Below are positions 58,301 to 64,000 of a stretch of 64,000 bases of DNA, in pieces. Under the pieces are notes generated by a model that was not told where the DNA came from, made no database searches, and was given only the letters and a program-made list of their open reading frames with translations. Positions within the stretch are counted from its first letter, which is position 1. Each line of letters begins with the position of its first letter. The position numbers and the translations under genes are program-made. Location of the stretch: positions 62,001 through 126,000 of the forward strand of contig CAZXOK010000004.1 in NCBI GenBank assembly GCA_964642175.1, given 5' to 3'. The stretch is from JANQGG01 sp964642175 (GTDB lineage Bacteria; Bacteroidota; Chlorobiia; Chlorobiales; Chloroherpetonaceae).

Positions 58301-58834
58301 CTAATCTTTCTGGCGGGCGTGTTTAACGATCTCAAAAATGCCAATACCGGCTGAAACGGCAACATTCAAGGAGTGTTTGGTGCCATACTGAGGGATTTCA
58401 ACACTGATATCACAAGCCTTTAATACTTCCTCATCAATTCCAGAGACTTCATTTCCCAGAACTAAACAACATGGAAAATGGTAGGTATTCGGCTGGTAAT
58501 GCGGTACGGAGTTGTCTGTAATCTCAAGCGCACAAATCTGGTAGCCCCTGGCTTTTAGATCAGCAATTGCATCAAGGGGACTGGCTACATACTCCCACTC
58601 AACAGTTTCGGTAGCCCCTAGCGCTACTTTATTGATTTGCGGACGTGGTGGCACGGCAGTGTAACCGGTTATGATCAGTTTTTCGATTAGAGCAGCATCA
58701 CTGGTTCGAAAAACAGACCCCACATTCCACATGCTTCGGATATTATTGAGTAATACCACAACCGGATGTTTAGGCGCAGATTTAAAAGCATCAGGATCCA
58801 GGCGATTCATTTCTTCACCCTTAAGCTGTCTCAT
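58301..58834 (-). CDS. SpoU/TrmH-family RNA 2'-O-methyltransferase
   Basis: SPOUT-fold enzyme that methylates a ribose in tRNA or rRNA. The 177-residue protein has the three family motifs: motif 1 VVLLNNIRSMWNVGSVFRTSDA near 25-46 with the catalytic Arg, motif 2 LVLGNEVSGIDEEVL near 122, and motif 3 SLNVAVSAGIGIFE near 154 in the knot. It has no N-terminal substrate-binding domain, so the target RNA cannot be named. It starts 2 bases after the hisC stop, so the two are co-transcribed. Confidence 0.9.
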   Translation of the reverse strand: MRQLKGEEMNRLDPDAFKSAPKHPVVVLLNNIRSMWNVGSVFRTSDAALIEKLIITGYTAVPPRPQINKVALGATETVEWEYVASPLDAIADLKARGYQICALEITDNSVPHYQPNTYHFPCCLVLGNEVSGIDEEVLKACDISVEIPQYGTKHSLNVAVSAGIGIFEIVKHARQKD

Positions 58835-58836
58835 GG

Positions 58837-59913
58837 CTATGATCCTTGTTTCAATGTGTTCACAAGAGCCTGGTTTTCATCAGGGCTGCCAACATTTATT
58901 CTTAAACAGTTTTCCATGAGTGGGTATGATGAAACATCGCGAACTAAAATGCCATGGTCTTTTAATACCTGGAAAATATGTTTGGCATCCTGAAACCTGA
59001 CAATCAGAAAATTAGCATCACTGGGGATAAGTTCAACACCGGGTATTGATAGAAGTGATTTTTCCAATTTTACCCGCTCATGTAAAATATCCTTTACACC
59101 CTGCTCTATCATGTCATAATTTGCCAGGACGTGTTTCAGGGTGATTTCGGCCAATTGCGAAGAAGCAAATGGAATTTTGGGTTTTATCAATTCCTGCAAG
59201 AGTTTAGGATCAGCCATGGCAAATCCAATACGAACACCGGCAAGCGAAAAAGCTTTCGAGAGGGTTCTCAGAACAATAATATTGGGGTGTGTGTCAATAA
59301 GCCCTGTTGCTGAAGCATTTTCCGAGAATTCAATGTAGGCTTCATCAACCAAAACCAGCGAAGGTACACTTTCGGCAATAGTTTTAATGGCAGGCAGGTC
59401 CAGAGAACGACTGGTTGGATTGTTGGGTGTAGACAGCGCAATCAGCTGGGGTTGATGTTTTTGAGCCTCAGAAATGATCAAATCGGAATTAAAGCTTAAA
59501 TCCGGGTTCATGGGCACACTTAACACACCTGCGCCAAGTACCCGGGCAATTTTTTCATAAAGTGAAAACGATGGTGAAGGAATTAAAATGGCGGCTTCAG
59601 GATGAAGCACAGCCATAAAAATGGTGTAGAGCAATTCGTTTGAGCCGTTGCCCATCATAACATACTCATGGGGTAGTCCTATAAAATCGGCAAATAGTCC
59701 GGCTCCCTCATGCGGAAATATATTTGGATAACGGTTCCATGGTCGGTTGATAAATTCATCCAGAATCTGATATTTTAAGTCTTGAGGAAGGTCGCGAGGA
59801 TTTTCATTTTGATTAAGTTTGATCTGTGCATTTTGGCCACCCGAAATGGCATAGGCCCCCAATGCTTTTACATTAGGATTGATATATCCCAATGCCTGTT
59901 CAATATTCATCAT
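58837..59913 (-). CDS. hisC: histidinol-phosphate aminotransferase
   Basis: PLP enzyme of histidine biosynthesis (imidazole acetol-phosphate to histidinol-phosphate). The 358-residue protein opens KALGAYAISGGQNAQIKLNQNENPR, has MMGNGSNELLYTIF near 86, LSTPNNPTSRSLDLPA near 156, VLVDEAYIEFSE near 186 and the PLP-Lys segment VLRTLSKAFSLAGVRIGFAM near 213-232. The family can also act on aromatic amino acids; the YxEF and SKAFSLAGVR motifs fit HisC. No other his genes are here. It is followed 2 bases later by the SpoU methyltransferase gene. Confidence 0.9.
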   Translation of the reverse strand: MMNIEQALGYINPNVKALGAYAISGGQNAQIKLNQNENPRDLPQDLKYQILDEFINRPWNRYPNIFPHEGAGLFADFIGLPHEYVMMGNGSNELLYTIFMAVLHPEAAILIPSPSFSLYEKIARVLGAGVLSVPMNPDLSFNSDLIISEAQKHQPQLIALSTPNNPTSRSLDLPAIKTIAESVPSLVLVDEAYIEFSENASATGLIDTHPNIIVLRTLSKAFSLAGVRIGFAMADPKLLQELIKPKIPFASSQLAEITLKHVLANYDMIEQGVKDILHERVKLEKSLLSIPGVELIPSDANFLIVRFQDAKHIFQVLKDHGILVRDVSSYPLMENCLRINVGSPDENQALVNTLKQGS

Positions 59914-60062
59914 GTCGTTTTTGTATGGTTTTTTTTAATACATGGCTTATTTATATATCTTTTTATGGAGATAAAAAACTTTTTTATTTCTGAATTGGTT
60001 TTCCTCTTTAGTTGTGCCCCGATTACTTATGCACATTTCACTAACCTTGATCAAGAAACGCT

Positions 60063-60269
60063 ATGCCCGCAAAAATCACTGTTTTCAACGACGGACCAAT
60101 CAAGGTTGAAGGAGATCAGGAAGTTGTTGATATGAATGGAAACGCGCTTTCCGATCCCAATCAACCTACCTTCTTATGCAGATGTGGTAACAGTAAAAAT
60201 GCTCCTTTCTGCGATGGCTCTCACAAACAAGCCAATTTTAAATCTACTGTCCAGGGTAAAAACGCCTGA
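60063..60269 (+). CDS. CDGSH iron-sulfur protein
   Basis: A 68-residue protein with the CDGSH motif FLCRCGNSKNAPFCDGSHKQ near 38-57, which holds a [2Fe-2S] cluster with three Cys and one His. Before it are a short strand-rich part (ITVFNDGPIKVEGDQEVVD) typical of the bacterial members. These proteins probably carry electrons or sense redox or iron state, and the exact role is not known. Single gene with its own terminator. Confidence 0.92.
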   Translation: MPAKITVFNDGPIKVEGDQEVVDMNGNALSDPNQPTFLCRCGNSKNAPFCDGSHKQANFKSTVQGKNA

Positions 60270-60294
60270 ACCGTGCTTCAGTAAAGTTTATCTT

Positions 60295-60321
60295 AAGCTG
60301 CCATTTGGCAGCTTTTTTTAT
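60295..60321 (+). terminator. rho-independent terminator
   Basis: Perfect 8-bp stem aagctgcc (60295-60302) / ggcagctt (60307-60314), loop attt, then a T run. Confidence 0.92.
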
Positions 60322-60394
60322 AGGCCCATTGTCGGCAAACCTTAAACTTTATTATACTTTTACATTACAGTTTATCAACTAATCAAAAACCCAA

Positions 60395-61963
60395 ATGAAG
60401 GCACTTTTAACAGCAAAAGAAATGCGCGACATTGATTATGAAACCATAATCAAGCTGCGGGTTTCGGAGCAAAAGTTAATGGAACTGGCCGGTTATGAAT
60501 GCTATAATTACATTGGCAGGTATTTTGAGTCGCAGCATCAATTGCTTGAAGGTAAACATCTCCTGGTTGTTTCCGGAAAAGGTAATAATGGCGGAGATGG
60601 CATTGTACTTACCAGGCATTTGATTAATGGCGGTACCTCGGTCGACCTGGTGCATTTATGCCAGGAAAATGAAATTAAGGAAAACGGTTTATTGGGCTTA
60701 AAATCGTTGAAACAATATTTAGTTCATACTAACCGGTTAAGGATTTTTGAAGGCGATATGGCTATGCCGCCAATGTTGAACGAAATGCCATATGATGGCG
60801 TGGTGGATGCCATTTTAGGAACAGGATACAGCCCTTCTGGTGATGGCCGGTTAAAATCTCCGATTCGTGAAGCAGTACTTTACATCAATAAACTCAGTAA
60901 CACCAGACAATGCCCGGTATTTTCTGTGGATATCCCGTCCGGGCTCGATGGCACTACAGGCCGGGTGGCCGATATTGCCGTAAATGCAGATCTGACCATT
61001 TCATTGGGTTTCTTAAATTCTGGGCTGTATCTGGAAGATGGCCCTGAGCACTGTGGGCAGGTTGTGCAGGCAGATATTTCGCTGCCCCCCTTTTTGATAC
61101 AAGATACTCATGCCAAATTGCTCGATGAGGCTTTTGTGAGTGCAAACCTTCCAAAGCGCCATCCGCAACATGCCAAGCACCAGAACGGGAAAGTACTCGT
61201 GATTGCCGGCAGCCAGACCAGACACAATTCAATGATGGGAGCTGCCCTGCTAGCTCTGCATGGCGCACTGATCTCAGGTGCCGGATACGTCTGTGCTTCG
61301 GTTCCGCCGGAAACCTTTAATACGGTTCATATGTCTGCCCCTGAAGCGATCGTTATAGATCAAAGTCCTGAGCAAATCAAAACACGCCTGGAATGGGCAG
61401 ATACGGTTTTAATTGGTCCGGGATTAGGACGGGATGAAACGCGCCAAACGTTCATCCTTGATCTTCTGAAAGACCCGGTTTTAAAATCAAAATCTGTTGT
61501 TTTGGATGCCGATGCCTTATTTGCGCTCGCCCAAACCGATGATTGGCAAAAGTTGTTATCAGACCAGGCTATACTGACCCCTCATATCCAGGAATTCTCA
61601 AGGTTTTTGGTTACTGATATCAAAAATATTTCATATAACCGCCTGGGCCGTGTTCGTGCATTTGCCCAAAACAGCCGCACTACCCTGCTCTTGAAAGGTG
61701 CGCCAACGATTGTTGCAGACAGCAACCAATGCTTTATCTCCAATAACGGCACTCAAGCACTGGCCAGTGCCGGCACAGGTGATGTTCTGTCGGGTATTGT
61801 TGCCGCTATGGCCGCCCAGGGACTCTCACCCTTATATGCAGCAGGTATTGGCGCCTTTGTTCATGGTTTAGCCGGGAAACTCTCCGGGGAATCTCCGAAC
61901 CGAACGTCGGCCACATCGGTATTGGATGGCCTTGCTGAGGCTTATACCCGTTTGGAAACTTAG
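60395..61963 (+). CDS. nnr: bifunctional NAD(P)HX epimerase/dehydratase
   Basis: Repairs hydrated NADH and NADPH. The 522-residue protein is a fusion. Residues about 1-220 are the epimerase (YjeF-N, Rossmann-like) with VVSGKGNNGGDGIVLTRHL near 64-82 and FSVDIPSGLDGTTG near 178. Residues about 240-520 are the ribokinase-like dehydratase with KVLVIAGSQTRHNSMMGAAL near 266, VLIGPGLGRDET near 345 and the nucleotide-binding/catalytic GTGDVLSGIVAAMAAQGL near 463. Both active sites look whole. Followed 11 bases later by an RluD-type gene. Confidence 0.95.
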   Translation: MKALLTAKEMRDIDYETIIKLRVSEQKLMELAGYECYNYIGRYFESQHQLLEGKHLLVVSGKGNNGGDGIVLTRHLINGGTSVDLVHLCQENEIKENGLLGLKSLKQYLVHTNRLRIFEGDMAMPPMLNEMPYDGVVDAILGTGYSPSGDGRLKSPIREAVLYINKLSNTRQCPVFSVDIPSGLDGTTGRVADIAVNADLTISLGFLNSGLYLEDGPEHCGQVVQADISLPPFLIQDTHAKLLDEAFVSANLPKRHPQHAKHQNGKVLVIAGSQTRHNSMMGAALLALHGALISGAGYVCASVPPETFNTVHMSAPEAIVIDQSPEQIKTRLEWADTVLIGPGLGRDETRQTFILDLLKDPVLKSKSVVLDADALFALAQTDDWQKLLSDQAILTPHIQEFSRFLVTDIKNISYNRLGRVRAFAQNSRTTLLLKGAPTIVADSNQCFISNNGTQALASAGTGDVLSGIVAAMAAQGLSPLYAAGIGAFVHGLAGKLSGESPNRTSATSVLDGLAEAYTRLET

Positions 61964-61974
61964 TTTTGCCGATT

Positions 61975-63033
61975 ATGGACCAATTACCTAACCAGAAAGA
62001 CCCGACACCTCTGCAACTTTCCGACAGAGATGACGATCTGGAGAGTGATGCGTTTAAAACGCAGACCTTTTTTGTTGATCCCAATCAATCCAGGATCCGA
62101 ATTGACAGGTTTATTACCGATTGTGTGGAGAATGCCACCCGTAACAAAGTTCAGCAAGGTATTACGGATGGCCGTGTGCTGGTGAATGGCCGGCCTGTTA
62201 AAGCGAATTATAAAGTGAGTCCCGGTGATGAAATCCTGATCATTTACACATCACCACCGCCTCCGGAGCTTCTGCCAGAGCCGATTGACTTAGATATTAT
62301 TTTCGAAGATGAAGATCTGCTGGTTGTGGATAAACCGGCAGGCATGGTGGTTCATCCTGCCTATGCCAACTGGACGGGCACCCTTGCAAATGCAGTGTTG
62401 TACCATACCCAATCGAACCTCTCCAGGTTAGATGATGAACCGTTACGCCCGGGCATTATTCACCGGTTGGATAAAGACACTTCAGGATTGATTGTGGTAG
62501 CCAAAAACGATGACTCCCACTACCTGATCGCCAGGCAATTTTCAGACCGGAGCATCCGAAAAAAATACAAAGCCCTGGTTTGGGGTGTTCCAAAATTGGC
62601 TCAGGACACCATTAAGACCAATATTGGCCGCAGCAAGCGCGATCGAAAGCTAATGGCCAATTTCCCATACGAAGCTGCTGAAGGAAAACCCGCAGTTACC
62701 GAATACCTGGTTCAGAAGGATCTGAATTACTTTTCGTTGCTGGATATTACCCTGCATACTGGCCGCACACACCAGATCCGGGCCCATATGCAACACATTC
62801 ATCATCCCATTCTTGGTGATGAGGCTTATGGCGGAAAAAAAATTCATCCCTGTCGTTTCCCGCAAAGCGAGGCCTTTTTAAAAAACCTTTTTAAAGTGCT
62901 GCCGCGCCAGGCCCTGCATGCTTACTACCTTGAATTCCAGCATCCAAAATCCAAACAAATTGTTACCTTTACTTCTGAGCTACCCAAAGATATGCAACTG
63001 GCTATCGATAAAATCAATCAATTGACCACTTAG
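61975..63033 (+). CDS. RluD-family pseudouridine synthase
   Basis: Converts specific uridines of rRNA (RluD-type sites) to pseudouridine. The 352-residue protein starts at ATG 61975 (the frame extends to a TTG at 61966). Residues about 30-110 are an S4 RNA-binding domain (RIRIDRFITDCVENATRNKV, GRVLVNGRPVKANYKVSPGD). The catalytic domain has the active-site Asp in GIIHRLDKDTSGLIVVAKN near 160, VDKPAGMVVHPAYANWTG near 115 and TGRTHQIRAHMQHI near 260. It starts 11 bases after the NAD(P)HX repair gene and 6 bases before the next hydrolase gene, so the three form one operon. Confidence 0.92.
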   Translation: MDQLPNQKDPTPLQLSDRDDDLESDAFKTQTFFVDPNQSRIRIDRFITDCVENATRNKVQQGITDGRVLVNGRPVKANYKVSPGDEILIIYTSPPPPELLPEPIDLDIIFEDEDLLVVDKPAGMVVHPAYANWTGTLANAVLYHTQSNLSRLDDEPLRPGIIHRLDKDTSGLIVVAKNDDSHYLIARQFSDRSIRKKYKALVWGVPKLAQDTIKTNIGRSKRDRKLMANFPYEAAEGKPAVTEYLVQKDLNYFSLLDITLHTGRTHQIRAHMQHIHHPILGDEAYGGKKIHPCRFPQSEAFLKNLFKVLPRQALHAYYLEFQHPKSKQIVTFTSELPKDMQLAIDKINQLTT

Positions 63034-63039
63034 CGCAAT

Positions 63040-64000
63040 ATGACCGCAGTATCAAAACCTTATAATGTGTCCCATCCCTTCCCTTTTTTTTGGGTTCTCA
63101 CAGCAATTGTGCTGAGTTTGGGCATACCAGAACAGACTTTAGCTCAATCATCCCTGTTTAAGATCCTTGCCAAAGATGAACCCGTTTATGAAGCTTTGCT
63201 TTCTGCTCCAGATGGTTCCATAGACACGGTCGTCTCTTTCGACCTGACACCAATTGCTATCAGAACGTTTTTACCCTTAAATAACAAGCCGCCAAAAGTT
63301 CTGTGTGTGTTTATTCATGGCACATCAGCCCAGTCCAGGCTTTACCTGCCATTTGCAGACACACTGATGAAAAAAGGGATTGGCACGGTTCTGATTGATC
63401 TTCGGGGACACGGACTCTCCGGGGGTGAGCGGGGAAAAACCGCGGGGTTAAGTTCGTTGGTTCGTGATGTTCGCCTTGTTTTAAAGGCGCTAAAACACCA
63501 ATACCCGGATACCAAACTGGTTCTTGGCGGACACAGTCTCGGAGCCGGATTAACTTTAAAATATCTTGAATTCTTTAACGGCCTTGATGTTGATTATGTA
63601 AAACCTGATGGTTTATTGTTAATGGCCGGAGGTTTTTTAAGAGATCCGGCATGCAACGCTTTGGAAACAAATAGACTGGACAGCATACAACAATCAGGTC
63701 AGTTTGCTAAGATTTATCCGTTTTCACTGGCTGGTTTTATTCCAATGGGGTTACTTGGCCAGCAGTACTATACCCTGGAAGTGCTGTTTCCGGAAAACCA
63801 CCCTTTGGTTAAGCAAGCTATAGAGCAGGACATTTTCACCCGCAAGTATTCGTTTCAGTTTTTTTTATCCTCATTTCCGCTTAAGCCTTCATTACTCTAT
63901 CAACGATTGAAAATACCGGTTGTGCTTGTTATGGGAAAACAGGATGAGCTGATAGCAGCCTGCGACGCCATTTATTCATACAAAAAACTTCGAACATCAA
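63040..64000 (+). CDS. exported alpha/beta hydrolase (3' partial)
   Basis: The frame runs off the right edge, so the C-terminus is missing. It starts at ATG 63040 with a hydrophobic signal region (PFPFFWVLTAIVLSLGIPEQ, then TLAQS) and carries a serine-hydrolase fold: oxyanion region CVFIHGTSAQSRLY near 87, LIDLRGHGLSGGERG near 117 and the nucleophile elbow VLGGHSLGAGLTLK near 163. The strand PVVLVMGKQDELIAA near 293 carries the Asp of the triad; the His would lie outside the window. It looks like a lysophospholipase or lipase-type enzyme, with substrate unknown. It begins 6 bases after the RluD-type gene. Confidence 0.85.
   Translation, partial: MTAVSKPYNVSHPFPFFWVLTAIVLSLGIPEQTLAQSSLFKILAKDEPVYEALLSAPDGSIDTVVSFDLTPIAIRTFLPLNNKPPKVLCVFIHGTSAQSRLYLPFADTLMKKGIGTVLIDLRGHGLSGGERGKTAGLSSLVRDVRLVLKALKHQYPDTKLVLGGHSLGAGLTLKYLEFFNGLDVDYVKPDGLLLMAGGFLRDPACNALETNRLDSIQQSGQFAKIYPFSLAGFIPMGLLGQQYYTLEVLFPENHPLVKQAIEQDIFTRKYSFQFFLSSFPLKPSLLYQRLKIPVVLVMGKQDELIAACDAIYSYKKLRTS

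Overview
The window looks like part of the chromosome of a free-living, moderately AT-rich bacterium, most plausibly from the FCB (Bacteroidota/Calditrichota-like) side of the tree. The reasons are indirect: most genes lack a Shine-Dalgarno sequence, there is an MglA-type GTPase with roadblock partners, an S23-type four-helix-bundle protein, an archaeal-type class I aldolase and a membrane pyrophosphatase. I cannot name a genus from the sequence.

Layout. (1) 0-5.5 kb: a chemosensory operon on the plus strand, with a hybrid CheA (5' end cut off by the window), two CheW-like proteins, a receiver-PATAN-roadblock protein, a lone roadblock protein and an MglA-like GTPase, closed by a bidirectional terminator. 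(2) 5.5-14.3 kb: mostly minus-strand metabolism and unknowns (exported protein, M20 amidohydrolase, CBS protein, rpiB, ppk1, 5-formyl-THF cyclo-ligase), with class I fructose-bisphosphate aldolase on the plus strand. (3) 14.3-28.3 kb: plus-strand genes, including an FAH-family hydrolase, a two-domain DUF1538 membrane protein translationally coupled to a triple P-II-like protein, pyrC, a Fur-family regulator, a probable metal (zinc) ABC exporter/importer set with a very His-rich permease and a DUF3299 partner, clpX, a CrtI-type desaturase and tRNA-Val(GAC). (4) 28.3-30.3 kb: a FlgO/CsgG-like lipoprotein with HEAT repeats.

(5) 30.5-46.4 kb: a complete but dismembered type I-B CRISPR-Cas locus. 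Order: cas6, a small antisense ORF, a WYL regulator, a cluster of REP-like palindromes, a small ORF, then the AT-rich effector operon cas8-cas7-cas5-cas3. A block of foreign-looking genes follows (a broken RAYT transposase, a DUF433/DUF5615 toxin-antitoxin pair, an intact RAYT carrying REP palindromes in its own reading frame). Next come cas1, a four-helix-bundle gene, cas2, cas4, a leader, and an array of 16 full 30-bp repeats with 35-38 bp spacers. The last repeat appears to be split by a 150-bp AT-rich insertion. Short TTATCAT-rich tracts sit at nearly every module boundary of this locus and I did not see them elsewhere in the window.

(6) 46.4-64 kb: core and small genes again. These include an outer-membrane barrel protein, a half-size EamA transporter, an exported EEP-family phosphatase/nuclease, glycogen phosphorylase, a Dabb protein, membrane pyrophosphatase (residues suggest K+-dependent type), peptidyl-tRNA hydrolase, a PAS protein, small exported proteins, a SpoU methyltransferase coupled to hisC, a CDGSH protein, the bifunctional NAD(P)HX repair enzyme, an RluD-type pseudouridine synthase and an alpha/beta hydrolase cut by the right edge.

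The most unusual items are the mosaic CRISPR locus (and the insertion in its terminal repeat), the RAYT gene that encodes its own REP palindromes in frame, the DUF1538/triple P-II pair, the His-rich ABC/DUF3299 set, and a 14-codon ORF behind a perfect 10-nt anti-16S Shine-Dalgarno in a genome that rarely uses one.
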